Notes under the pieces: generated by a model
What the model was told of the DNA's origin: nothing
Databases searched by the model: none
Seen by the model: only the letters and a program-made list of their open reading frames with translations
Made by a program: the position numbers and the translations under genes
NCBI GenBank assembly: GCA_964645585.1
Contig: CAZYAN010000049.1
Coordinates: forward strand, 1-29,865
Origin: DATGSL01 sp964645585
Lineage (GTDB): Bacteria > Verrucomicrobiota > Verrucomicrobiia > Opitutales > T3Sed10-336
DNA length: 29,865 bases
Direction of reading: 5' to 3'
Shown: positions 7,564-15,116 of the stretch, one piece after another
How the letters are laid out: each line of letters opens with the position of its first letter
Position numbering within the stretch: position 1 is the stretch's first letter

Positions 7564-8805
7564 TTAGAATTCGAATGACCAGCCGCTGAGGCGGCTTTCG
7601 ATTTCGCGGATGATGCGTTTTTCTTCTTCTTCGCCCTTGGCCTCGAAGGTGACGGAGAAACGGACGAACGCGCCGGCATCATCCCAGGGGACGGTCGAGA
7701 TCAGGTTTTCCGTGATCATCCATTGGCTGAAATCCTCGGCTGTGGCGAACTCGATTGCTATCCCGGCGCGGTGCGCGCGTTTGGGGGCGGGGACGTAGAG
7801 GAAGAACGAAGCTTTCGGCTTTTCCGCGGCAAAACCGAGGCGGCGCAAGGCGGGAACAAGCAGGTCCATCCGGCGCGAATATTTCGCCGCGATCTCGCGG
7901 GTGAACTCCGGGTGATCGAAGGCGAAGGCCGCCGCGTGCTGGATCGCCAGAAACTGGCCGGAGTCGGAGTTGTCCTTGACGTCTCCGTAGGCGCGCACAA
8001 GGAGGGGATTGCCGGCGACGAAGCCGCAGCGCCAGCCGGTCATGTTGAAGTTTTTGCTTGTGGAGTGCAGTTCGATGCCGACATCCATCGCTCCCGGTGT
8101 CGCGAGAAAGCTGAGCGGTTTTCCTTCGAAAACGAGGCTGGCGTAGGCGAAGTCGTGGATGACGGCGATCTCATTTCTTTTGGCGAAATCGACCACCTTC
8201 GCGAAGAACTCGGGCGTCGCGCTGGCACCGGTCGGGTTGTTCGGGTAATTGAGAACGAGAACCTTCGCGCGCTTGAGGACGGCGGCGGGGATGGCATCGA
8301 GGTCCGGGAGGAAGCTGTTTTCCGCCGTAAGCGGCAGGTTATGGACGGTGCCGCCGCAGTATTTGGTGTGCGTGCCGAAGACCCCGTAGCCCGGAACCGT
8401 CATCAGCGCGACATCGCCGGGATTGATCAATGCGGCCGGGAGGATGGAGAGAGCGGCCTTGCTGCCGATCGAGTGAATGATTTGCGTGGCCGGATCGACC
8501 TCGACGCCGCAAGTCTGCTTGAGGTAGCGAGCGGCGGCCTGTTTGAGAACCTCGTCGCCGTTGTCGGCATAGCCGCGATTCTCCGGTTTGGCGGCCTCCT
8601 GGCAGAGCGTTTGAACAACGGCCGCCGGGGCCATCTCGTCCGGCTCGCCGACCCCCATGTCGATCAGCGGGACGTTGGGTTTGGCGGCCTTGGCGGCGCG
8701 TTTGGCGCGCTTGATCTTCTCGAACTTGTAAATCGCGGTCGCCTTCCCGTAGGAGGCGCCGCCGATGCGCTCGGCGAAAAGATTCTGAATGAAGGAGTCG
8801 CTCAT
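7564..8805 (-). CDS. dapL: LL-diaminopimelate aminotransferase
   Basis: This is a PLP-dependent fold-type I aminotransferase of 413 residues. DapL converts tetrahydrodipicolinate directly to LL-diaminopimelate using glutamate, a one-step route to lysine and peptidoglycan precursors known from plants, Chlamydiae and Verrucomicrobiota. Visible motifs are the N-terminal GKATAIYKFEKIKRAKR segment, MGVGEPDE (50-57), the substrate/PLP segment NYPNNPTGA (186-194), and the PLP lysine K251 in STSKNFNMTGWRCGF. The length and the opening are typical of DapL. A different class I aminotransferase (aspartate or alanine type) is the main alternative, but the N-terminal segment favours DapL. The ATG at 8805 directly abuts heptamer-like repeats and then the assembly gap, so the promoter is not visible. 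It converges with the trehalose gene. Confidence 0.85.
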   Translation of the reverse strand: MSDSFIQNLFAERIGGASYGKATAIYKFEKIKRAKRAAKAAKPNVPLIDMGVGEPDEMAPAAVVQTLCQEAAKPENRGYADNGDEVLKQAAARYLKQTCGVEVDPATQIIHSIGSKAALSILPAALINPGDVALMTVPGYGVFGTHTKYCGGTVHNLPLTAENSFLPDLDAIPAAVLKRAKVLVLNYPNNPTGASATPEFFAKVVDFAKRNEIAVIHDFAYASLVFEGKPLSFLATPGAMDVGIELHSTSKNFNMTGWRCGFVAGNPLLVRAYGDVKDNSDSGQFLAIQHAAAFAFDHPEFTREIAAKYSRRMDLLVPALRRLGFAAEKPKASFFLYVPAPKRAHRAGIAIEFATAEDFSQWMITENLISTVPWDDAGAFVRFSVTFEAKGEEEEKRIIREIESRLSGWSFEF

Positions 8806-8961
8806 TGCGGTTGGCGGTTNNNNNNNNNNNNNNNNNNNNNNNNNNNNNNNNNNNNNNNNNNNNNNNNNNNNNNNNNNNNNNNNNNNNNNNNNNNNNNNNN
8901 NNNNNNNNNNNNNNNNNNNGTTATTGGTTATTCGGCTGGTTCTGGCGACTGGTTGCTCTCA
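8806..8961. repeat. Heptamer-like repeats flanking the assembly gap
   Basis: Immediately before the gap, TGCGGTT and GGCGGTT (about 8806-8819) form two 7-nt units that abut the dapL start codon. After the gap the sequence resumes with GTTATT-GGTTATT and decays through CTGG-containing units to about 8961. The 7-nt periodicity on both sides suggests a repeat array runs through the gap and caused the assembly break. The array's true length is unknown. Confidence 0.5.
8820..8919. other. Assembly gap, 100 N
   Basis: Exactly 100 undetermined bases, the usual placeholder for a scaffold gap of unknown size. Anything upstream of dapL, including its promoter or another short gene, may be missing here. 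Confidence 0.99.
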
Positions 8962-9314
8962 GCACCGACGGAAGGAGATGGCGCGCAAAATGTGATGCCG
9001 TTAATGTTTTTTCGGCAGGCGGGTTACAAGAATTTTCTGGAAGAGCTAATGCCCCGGTCGATTGTCCGACGAGGAGGCTCGCGAACCAAACGTCTCAGTC
9101 CGAATGAATAAGTGGTAAGAAACATTCGGCTATCGAACTGAATGCGCGGTTCGCGGACTGCCTTCATCGCGGCGGGAAGCAGCTGTTCCTCGAAACCGAT
9201 CTGTTTTCCTTGATCGGGGGGGGCGGATGAGGGTTCTGGGGGACAATCGGCGAGAAAGTTCCATCGGTGAAGCGGATTGACGCCGCTTGGCGGGACTGTA
9301 GACAGACAGGGAGC
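8920..9314. other. Intergenic region between gap and soj-like gene
   Basis: No supported gene was found. One open frame runs from the gap to a stop at 9111, and another short frame of about 40 codons ends just after a run of eight G (about 9216-9223), but neither has a start or a recognisable motif. They could be remnants or the tail of something lost in the gap. A TTGACG hexamer at 9277-9282 followed 16 nt later by TAGACA (9299-9304) is a possible promoter ending 10 nt before the next start codon. Confidence 0.4.
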
Positions 9315-10094
9315 ATGTCCTCGACAATCTTTACGATCGCCAACCAGAAAGGCGGGGTGGGCAAAACCACTACCGCCGTCAATCTCGGCGCCGCGCTCGC
9401 GGAAAAGAAGATCCCGACGCTGATTGTCGATCTCGATCCGCAGGCCAATGCCACCAGTGCGCTCGGAATGGAGAAAGCCGTGGGGGCCAGCATTTACGGT
9501 CCGTTGAGCGGTCATGGCAATGCAGCCGAGCTGGTTCAGGCGACGGCTTTCGAGAACCTGTATCTTTTGCCCTCGGAGGTCGATCTCGCGGCGATCGAAG
9601 CCGAGCTGGCGCAGCGGGAGGATTACCTCCATCAATTGCGAAGCTGTTTGAGAGAAATCGTCGACAGCGACAGCTACCGGGCGTTGATTCTTGATTGTCC
9701 GCCGGCACTAGGGATGCTTTCGATGAACGGCCTCGCCGCCGCGGATTACCTGTTGATCGCGCTCCAATGCGAATATTTGGCGATGGAAGGACTCGGCCAG
9801 ATCTTGAGCGTGCTCGATCAGTTAAAAGAAGCGGGGATCAATCCAAACCTCGAGCTTGGCGGGATCGTGATGACGATGTTCGATATTCGGACGAATTTGT
9901 CGCGCCAGGTCGTGGACGAGGTGCGGAGGCATTTGGGCGATAAGATTTTCAATTCCACGATTCCGCGATCGGTGCGTTTGAGCGAGGCGCCGAGTTTTGG
10001 TCAGCCGATTTTTCAGTACGACGGATCGAGCGCCGGCGCCCAGGCCTACCGGGAGCTGGCCAAGGAAGTGATCGCTCGTTTTCGGCTTCGTTGA
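9315..10094 (+). CDS. Chromosomal ParA family ATPase (Soj-like), no adjacent parB
   Basis: This 259-residue ParA begins directly with the family core. Walker A KGGVGKTT is at 12-19, Walker A' VDLDP ends near 42, and Walker B ILDCPP lies mid-protein. The C-terminal IPRSVRLSEAPSFGQP followed by YDGSSAGAQAY is the classic Soj signature. It would segregate the origin region together with ParB and parS, dimerising on ATP over the nucleoid. The ATG at 9315 was chosen over an upstream in-frame GTG (9267), which adds a 16-residue extension atypical of Soj. An AGGGAG lies only one nucleotide before the ATG, too close to act as a Shine-Dalgarno. No ParB-like gene follows; the next gene is a CBS protein. 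It is clearly a different ParA type from the one encoded at 2219-3166. Confidence 0.88.
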   Translation: MSSTIFTIANQKGGVGKTTTAVNLGAALAEKKIPTLIVDLDPQANATSALGMEKAVGASIYGPLSGHGNAAELVQATAFENLYLLPSEVDLAAIEAELAQREDYLHQLRSCLREIVDSDSYRALILDCPPALGMLSMNGLAAADYLLIALQCEYLAMEGLGQILSVLDQLKEAGINPNLELGGIVMTMFDIRTNLSRQVVDEVRRHLGDKIFNSTIPRSVRLSEAPSFGQPIFQYDGSSAGAQAYRELAKEVIARFRLR

Positions 10095-10297
10095 GGCGCG
10101 GGAAGTTCGGGATCGAGGTTTTGAAGAAGGATTTGCTGCAACGGATTGCGGGCGGAAAGCGCGGGGGCTTCAGCTTCTGTTTCCTGGCCTAAATCGCCGA
10201 CACGTACCCTGGATGGATCATCGCGAAGTTCCCGGGGGCCGACAAAGATCCATTGACGCGCGGCGCGATTTTGGCATCCTTGAAAGGAAGAGCGACT

Positions 10298-10747
10298 ATG
10301 GCAATTCCGCTGTCAGTTTTGCTGGAGGCCAAGGAACGCCCCGCGCTGTTCACGGTATCCCCGGACGCGACTGTTCTTGAGGCGGTCGCCCTGATGAATC
10401 GCGAGAAAATCGGGTCGGTGCTTGTCTGCGGGGTCGATGGCGCTATCGGCATCTTTACCGAGCGCGATGTCCTCGTGCGCGTCGTCTCGGCCGGCCGCGA
10501 CCCGGCGACCACGCTTGTCGGGCAGGTAATGACCGCTCCCTTTGTCGCGGTGGCGGCGTCGACGACGATCGAGGAGGCGATGCAGATCATCACGACGCGC
10601 CGCTGCCGGCATCTTCCTGTCCGCGGCGAAGATGGCCGGATCATCGGTCTCGTCTCGATCGGCGATATTACCCGGTGGATCGTTCGTGATCAGGAAAGTC
10701 AGATCGACGGACTTGTGGAATACATTTCAGGCCAATATCCGGCCTGA
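10298..10747 (+). CDS. Tandem CBS-domain protein
   Basis: This 149-residue protein is made of two CBS domains (about 18-70 and 78-132), each with the usual pattern of ATxxEA, a central GxxGIFTERD or GRIIGLVSIGDI, and a hydrophobic strand. The short C-terminal tail is typical of stand-alone CBS-pair proteins. CBS pairs bind adenine nucleotides (AMP, ATP, S-adenosylmethionine) and regulate partners, but no partner can be deduced here. The ATG at 10298 has AAAGGAAG seven nt upstream, better supported than an upstream in-frame alternative at 10253. It is separated from the soj-like gene by about 200 nt in which no other gene is visible. Confidence 0.82.
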   Translation: MAIPLSVLLEAKERPALFTVSPDATVLEAVALMNREKIGSVLVCGVDGAIGIFTERDVLVRVVSAGRDPATTLVGQVMTAPFVAVAASTTIEEAMQIITTRRCRHLPVRGEDGRIIGLVSIGDITRWIVRDQESQIDGLVEYISGQYPA

Positions 10748-10867
10748 TGCTTCCGGTTGCATCGTGAGGCCCGCTTTGCCCAAGACGCGGTGCCGCCAAC
10801 TGAGCAAGAAGCCTGAAGCTCTGCTGTTTTCCGTCTCGGCTGTATCGGCCGTTGCGCGACAAGCCGA

Positions 10868-10896
10868 TTGACAGACCGCGCCGCGGCCCCTACGAA
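10868..10896 (+). promoter_or_regulatory. Candidate promoter of the nucleoside permease gene
   Basis: A perfect -35 hexamer TTGACA (10868-10873) is followed by a 17-nt spacer and TACGAA (10891-10896), a 3/6 match to the -10 consensus. The -10 ends nine nt before the ATG at 10906, so the transcript would start about 2-3 nt from the start codon. No Shine-Dalgarno is present. Confidence 0.5.
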
Positions 10897-10905
10897 ATCC
10901 CGTTC

Positions 10906-12354
10906 ATGAACACCTCCCTGCGCCTGAAGCTTTCTGTCATGATGTTCCTCCAGTTCCTGGTCTGGGGGGCTTGGTACGTTACCGGTCCAAGTTATCTGGG
11001 TTCGATCGGCTTCGGGGCCGAGGATTTTAAATGGATGTATTCGGTCGGGCCGATCGCGGCGATGATTTCCCCGTTTTTTGTCGGAATGATCGCCGACCGG
11101 TTTTTCGCGGGACAGCGCGTTCTCGGGACGCTCCATCTGCTCGGGGCCGGATTTATGCTGATCGCGGCCTTTATGATGAAAGGCGGCAGTTCGCCGGGAG
11201 CGATCAACTTCATGTTCTTTTTGTACGTCCTGACCTACTTTCCGACGCTGGCTCTGGTGAACACCGTCGCGATGCGGAACATTGACGATCCGGAAAAACA
11301 GTTTCCGGGAATTCGGGTGCTCGGCACGATCGGCTGGATTGCTGCGGGATTGACGCTGAGCTGGCTCGGATGGAGCACGAAGATCAACATGTTTTATCTG
11401 ACGGTCGGAGCGGCGCTGGCTCTCGGGCTGTTCAGTTTCCTGCTGCCCCACACCCCGCCGAACGCGACGGGGCGAGTTTCGGCAAGGGAAATTCTTGGGC
11501 TCGACGCGCTGGTTTTGCTCAAGGACCGCTCCTACTTGGTGTTTATTATTTGTTCGATGCTGATCTGCATTCCGCTCGCTTTCTATTATCAGATCGCGGC
11601 CCGGGTGGTCGAAATGATGGAGTTTCACAAAGTCGGCGGACTGACCGATGTGGCGCAGGCGATCGGGCTCGGTGACGCGATCGGACTCGTGATGTCGTTC
11701 GGGCAGATGTCGGAGATCATTTTCATGCTTGTGATCCCGTTCTTCTTCGCACGGCTCGGGGTGAAATGGATGCTGGGCATCGGAATGCTTGCGTGGGTGA
11801 TTCGATATCTCCTTTTCTCGCTCGGCGCGCCGGAAGAAGTGCGGTGGATGATTCTTGTCGGAGTCGTGCTGCACGGCATCTGTTACGATTTCTTCTTTGT
11901 CACCGGCCAGATTTACACCGACAACAAAGCCCCGCGGCATCTGCGCGGCCAGGCGCAAGGTCTCCTGGTGCTCTTTACCCTTGGACTCGGGATGCTGATC
12001 GGCGCACAGATCGCCGGACAGCTCGAAGCCCGGTTTACTCCGGAGGAATCGAACGAGTATGGCGCGCAAGTGGCGGCGACGATGGAGGAGATTCAGGCTG
12101 TGTCGGCCGAGATGACCACGGCTGGCACCGAAGCCGAGCGGACCGCGTGGAGCGAGCGGCTGGCGGCGTTGGAAGCCGAGCGGGCCGAGCTGCGGAAGGC
12201 GCAGTTGCTGGCGATTGACTGGCGGCTGCTTTGGGGAATTCCCGCTGGTTTCGCGGCTGTCGTGCTGGTTGTTTTCATGATCTTGTTCCGCGATGTTCGA
12301 AGTGAACCGGTCGAGGTGACTGCGGCCGAAGCGGCGCCGGATTCCGCCGGATAG
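10906..12354 (+). CDS. MFS nucleoside:H+ symporter (NupG/XapB-like)
   Basis: This 482-residue inner-membrane transporter has about 12 hydrophobic segments and extensive similarity to E. coli NupG as I remember it: LQFLVWGAW in TM1, GIRVLGTIGW before TM5, LGLDALVLLKD in the central loop, and SFGQMSEIIFMLVIPFFFARLG in the second half. It probably imports nucleosides with protons. The ATG at 10906 fits the NupG N-terminus; an upstream in-frame ATG (10852) adds 18 hydrophilic residues. Unusually, about 60 residues (376-438) between the last two membrane helices form a charged Glu/Ala/Arg-rich coiled coil absent from NupG, predicted to face the periplasm. The next gene is an adenosine/adenine deaminase, so the pair looks like purine nucleoside uptake and salvage. 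Confidence 0.85.
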   Translation: MNTSLRLKLSVMMFLQFLVWGAWYVTGPSYLGSIGFGAEDFKWMYSVGPIAAMISPFFVGMIADRFFAGQRVLGTLHLLGAGFMLIAAFMMKGGSSPGAINFMFFLYVLTYFPTLALVNTVAMRNIDDPEKQFPGIRVLGTIGWIAAGLTLSWLGWSTKINMFYLTVGAALALGLFSFLLPHTPPNATGRVSAREILGLDALVLLKDRSYLVFIICSMLICIPLAFYYQIAARVVEMMEFHKVGGLTDVAQAIGLGDAIGLVMSFGQMSEIIFMLVIPFFFARLGVKWMLGIGMLAWVIRYLLFSLGAPEEVRWMILVGVVLHGICYDFFFVTGQIYTDNKAPRHLRGQAQGLLVLFTLGLGMLIGAQIAGQLEARFTPEESNEYGAQVAATMEEIQAVSAEMTTAGTEAERTAWSERLAALEAERAELRKAQLLAIDWRLLWGIPAGFAAVVLVVFMILFRDVRSEPVEVTAAEAAPDSAG

Positions 12355-12381
12355 CGCACGGCGGGCGGGCTTTGGAAGGTT

Positions 12382-13401
12382 ATGAGATTTTCTGTTTCGC
12401 CGGAGATCGCGGCATTCATTGCCCGGCTGCCAAAAACGGAAACGCATTTGCACATTGAGGGTGCGCTGCCGTATTCGCTGCTTCAAAAGCTTGATCCGGA
12501 ACGCTTCGCGACCGATCCGGTTTTTTGGGCAGATGACTGCCGTTATGAAACGTTCGCTAAATTTGAGGCGATTTTAATTGAGCATGCCTTGCTCTGGTAC
12601 ACGTCAGCGGAGCGTTATCATGAGGCGGCCAAAAACATTTTTGACGGGTTGGCGCGCCAAAATTGCCGGTATGTCGAGACCAGTTTTCATCTCGGCATTC
12701 TCGAGCTCCTGGAAAGCGTCACGGGACCGGAGATCGTTTCGGCCATCAAATCGGCCGCTCCGAAAGGGGTGGACGTGCGGGTATTCGCGGGAATGCCGCG
12801 CAACCTGTACACAGCAATGATGCGGCCAGTGATCGACGAACTTCATACGTGGGCGGAACTCGACGGTATCGATTTACACGGAGACGAGACACTGCCGCTG
12901 GAAGACTGGACGGCGCGCGTCTGGCGTCAAAACCGGGAGGCGGGCAAAGTCACGAAGGCGCATGCCGGGGAATTTGGCGGTCCGGAAAACGTGCGTCAGG
13001 CGATTGAAGAACTCGGTGTTCGGCGGGTGCAGCATGGTGTGCGGGCGATCGAAGACCCGGCTGTGGTCGAGCTTGCCCGGGAAACCGGAGCGGTGTTCGA
13101 TATCTGCCCGATCAGCAACTGCAAGCTGCGTGTTGTGCCGTCGCTTCGGGAACATCCGATCCGTCGTTTAATGGAACAGGGGGTGGTTTGCACGATCAGC
13201 ACCGACGACCCTTTCAGTTTTGGGAACCGGCTGGTTGATGAGTATGCGGCACTGGCGGCTGAGCTCGACTTTTCGATCGAGGAACTCGCGGCGGTCGCGC
13301 GCAACGGCTTCGCGGTGTCGTCGCTTCCGGAGGAGAAGAAGCGGGAGGGGTGCCGTGAAATCGACGACCTTGTTGAGGAGTTTGGATTTCGGAGCCGATG
13401 A
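12382..13401 (+). CDS. Adenosine/adenine deaminase family protein
   Basis: This is a metal-dependent amidohydrolase of the adenosine deaminase family, 339 residues. Motifs visible are the zinc ligands HxH (H22, H24) in ETHLHIEGA, the catalytic HAGE (H194, E197), H218 in QHGVR, and DD at 275-276 in STDDPFSFG. It should deaminate adenosine or a related purine to the inosine/hypoxanthine form in the cytoplasm. The CPISNCKL segment and DDPFSFG look closer to adenine deaminase or other specialised members than to classical Add (CPTSN, NTDDP). The substrate may therefore be adenine or aminodeoxyfutalosine instead. Proximity to a nucleoside symporter (27 nt downstream) favours a salvage substrate. 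Its stop overlaps the next gene's start by ATGA. Confidence 0.83.
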   Translation: MRFSVSPEIAAFIARLPKTETHLHIEGALPYSLLQKLDPERFATDPVFWADDCRYETFAKFEAILIEHALLWYTSAERYHEAAKNIFDGLARQNCRYVETSFHLGILELLESVTGPEIVSAIKSAAPKGVDVRVFAGMPRNLYTAMMRPVIDELHTWAELDGIDLHGDETLPLEDWTARVWRQNREAGKVTKAHAGEFGGPENVRQAIEELGVRRVQHGVRAIEDPAVVELARETGAVFDICPISNCKLRVVPSLREHPIRRLMEQGVVCTISTDDPFSFGNRLVDEYAALAAELDFSIEELAAVARNGFAVSSLPEEKKREGCREIDDLVEEFGFRSR

Positions 13402-14339
13402 GCGACACCAGACGAGTCCGGGTCCATTTGGATCAGGCGAACAAGAAGGAGCGCGCGGACAAAGTTCTGGCTCGGTCATTCCCCGAACTGAGCCGGGCCG
13501 CGATTCAGCGGGCATTTGATGCCGGGCTGGTTCGGCGAAACGATGTCGTGCTGGCGAAGAATGCAAAAGTCTCGGACGGCGACGAGCTGGAGTTTACGCA
13601 ACCGGAAGTCGAGCCGCTGGCGCTGACGCCAGTTTCCCTTCCATTGGAAATTTTGTTCGAAGACGAGCATCTGGTAGCGATCAACAAGCAGAGCGGCTTG
13701 GTCGTGCATCCTGGCGCCGGAACCCGCGACGCCACGCTGGTCCACGCGCTGCTCGCCCACTGCCGCGGTGAACTGAGCGGAATCGGCGGGGTGGAACGTC
13801 CGGGTATCGTCCATCGGCTCGATCGGGAAACATCCGGCATAATCGTCGTTGCGAAGAACGATGTCGCGCACCGGGGACTGGCGGAACAATTTGCTGAACG
13901 CGCGCTCGAGAAGGAATACCTCGCACTGGTTGCCGGAGTTCCCGAACTGCTGTCGGGGGTGATCCGCGAGCCGATCGGCCGGCATCCTGTTCACCGTCAC
14001 AAGATGGCGGTCGTCCCGGAAAAGGGAAAACCGGCCCGGACGGATTGGGAAGTTGTCGAGAAGTTTGGAACCGTCTGCACGCTGGTGCGGTGTCAGATTC
14101 ACACCGGGCGAACGCACCAAATTCGTGTTCATATGGCCTTCGCGCGCCATCCGCTGCTTGGCGATGCGACCTATGGCTACCGGCCGGACCCGCGATTGCC
14201 GATGGAGCCGCCGCGCATAATGCTCCACGCCGCGCGTCTGCGGTTCCGTCATCCGGTGACGGACGAGGAACTTAATCTGGAAGCGCCGCTTCCTCCGGAC
14301 CTCCGCGACTTCATCGAAGCTTTGCGGGAGGACTTTTAG
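13398..14339 (+). CDS. RluA/RluD-family 23S rRNA pseudouridine synthase
   Basis: This 313-residue enzyme has an N-terminal S4 RNA-binding domain (about 18-75) and a C-terminal RluA-type pseudouridine synthase domain. The signature HRLDRETSG (139-147) contains the catalytic Asp142. Also present are the usual INKQSGLVVHPGAG and HTGRTHQIRVHM segments. S4 plus this catalytic core matches RluD, which modifies helix 69 of 23S rRNA, although RluC and other family members share the layout. The ATG overlaps the stop codon of the deaminase gene (ATGA at 13398-13401), so expression is probably translationally coupled. There is no separate Shine-Dalgarno. Confidence 0.88.
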   Translation: MSDTRRVRVHLDQANKKERADKVLARSFPELSRAAIQRAFDAGLVRRNDVVLAKNAKVSDGDELEFTQPEVEPLALTPVSLPLEILFEDEHLVAINKQSGLVVHPGAGTRDATLVHALLAHCRGELSGIGGVERPGIVHRLDRETSGIIVVAKNDVAHRGLAEQFAERALEKEYLALVAGVPELLSGVIREPIGRHPVHRHKMAVVPEKGKPARTDWEVVEKFGTVCTLVRCQIHTGRTHQIRVHMAFARHPLLGDATYGYRPDPRLPMEPPRIMLHAARLRFRHPVTDEELNLEAPLPPDLRDFIEALREDF

Positions 14340-14352
14340 GACCGCGTTCCAG

Positions 14353-14401
14353 GTCATCAGTCACTAAGAACGAACAACCGGCAACTAAGAACGAACAACC
14401 C
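14353..14401. repeat. Tandem 21-bp (3 x 7) repeat at the end of the ABC gene
   Basis: The units GTCATCA, GTCACTA, AGAACGA, ACAACCG, GCAACTA, AGAACGA, ACAACCC run in exact 7-nt phase, and CTAAGAACGAACAACC occurs twice at a 21-bp spacing. The second copy overlaps the last codons and stop of the minus-strand ABC gene, supplying its C-terminal Val-Val-Arg-Ser. On the minus strand the units read GGTTGTT-CGTTCTT, similar in style to the repeats around the assembly gap. Confidence 0.75.
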
Positions 14402-15116
14402 CTTTCCGGTTATCGACCTGGCGGAAGATCATGCCGTCCTTCAAGTGGAGGACTTTTTCAGCGCGGGCGGCGACGTGATCATCGTGGGTGACCATAATGA
14501 TCGTTTTGCCGCTCGCGTGAAGTTCATCGATCAATTGGAGAACTTCCTCCTCGGTTGCCGAGTCGAGATTCCCGGTCGGTTCGTCGGCTAAGATTACGAG
14601 TGGATCGTTGGCGAGGGAACGAGCGATAGCCACGCGCTGCTGCTGGCCGCCGGAAAGCTCGGAAGGGCGGTGGTTGAGCCGTTCGCCGAGACCGACCCGC
14701 CGGGCGAGTTCGACGCAGCGCTCGAAGTGCTCCGGCGAATCCTTGTTCTGGTAAAAGAGCGGGACATGGATGTTCTCGAGGACGGTGAGCTGGTCGATCA
14801 GGTTGTACGACTGGAAAATGAATCCGATGCGCTGTCCGCGAACATCGGAAAGCTCGTCGTCGCTCAAGTTGGACACGTCGATATCACCGAGAAAATAGCG
14901 CCCGGACGTCGGGCGGTCGAGGCAGCCGAGCATGTTGAGCAAGGTCGATTTGCCGGACCCGGATGTGCCCATGATCGCCCAGTAAGAGCCTTCTTCAATT
15001 GTCAGGGAGACGCCGCGGAGCGCATGCACTTCGATCGAGCCGATCTTATAAATTTTGCGAACATCTTCGATCCGAATGATCGGTTCCGCGGCGGTGGCGA
15101 TGTTGAGTTCTGGCAT
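14385..15116 (-). CDS. ABC transporter ATP-binding protein, LolD/MacB type, without permease
   Basis: This 243-residue ATPase carries Walker A GTSGSGKST (50-58), a Q-loop (FQSYNLI), the signature LSGGQQQRVAIARSL, Walker B ILADEPTGNLD and the H-loop MVTHDD. The opening (RKIYKIGSIEVHALRGVSLTIEEG) and GQRIGFIFQ are typical of the MacB/LolD/FtsE subgroup, which energises mechanotransmission-type exporters such as lipoprotein release or macrolide/peptide export. No permease or membrane-fusion gene is adjacent, so its partner must be elsewhere. The ATG at 15116 was chosen; an in-frame TTG at 15155 would add 13 residues. The last few codons are built from a tandem repeat, so the C-terminus differs from what the ancestor probably had. 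Confidence 0.85.
   Translation of the reverse strand: MPELNIATAAEPIIRIEDVRKIYKIGSIEVHALRGVSLTIEEGSYWAIMGTSGSGKSTLLNMLGCLDRPTSGRYFLGDIDVSNLSDDELSDVRGQRIGFIFQSYNLIDQLTVLENIHVPLFYQNKDSPEHFERCVELARRVGLGERLNHRPSELSGGQQQRVAIARSLANDPLVILADEPTGNLDSATEEEVLQLIDELHASGKTIIMVTHDDHVAARAEKVLHLKDGMIFRQVDNRKGVVRS

Noticed and set aside
7723..9111. Plus-strand open frame running through the N gap
   Set aside because: It is antisense to dapL and only stays open because the gap is translated as unknown residues.
10699..12486. 595-codon minus-strand open frame opposite the nucleoside permease
   Set aside because: Highly charged His/Arg/Gln-rich translation, antisense to a clear 12-helix MFS protein; a GC-codon shadow.
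14353..14401. CRISPR-like direct repeats
   Set aside because: The period is 7/21 bp with no unique spacers and no cas genes; it is a tandem microsatellite-like array.
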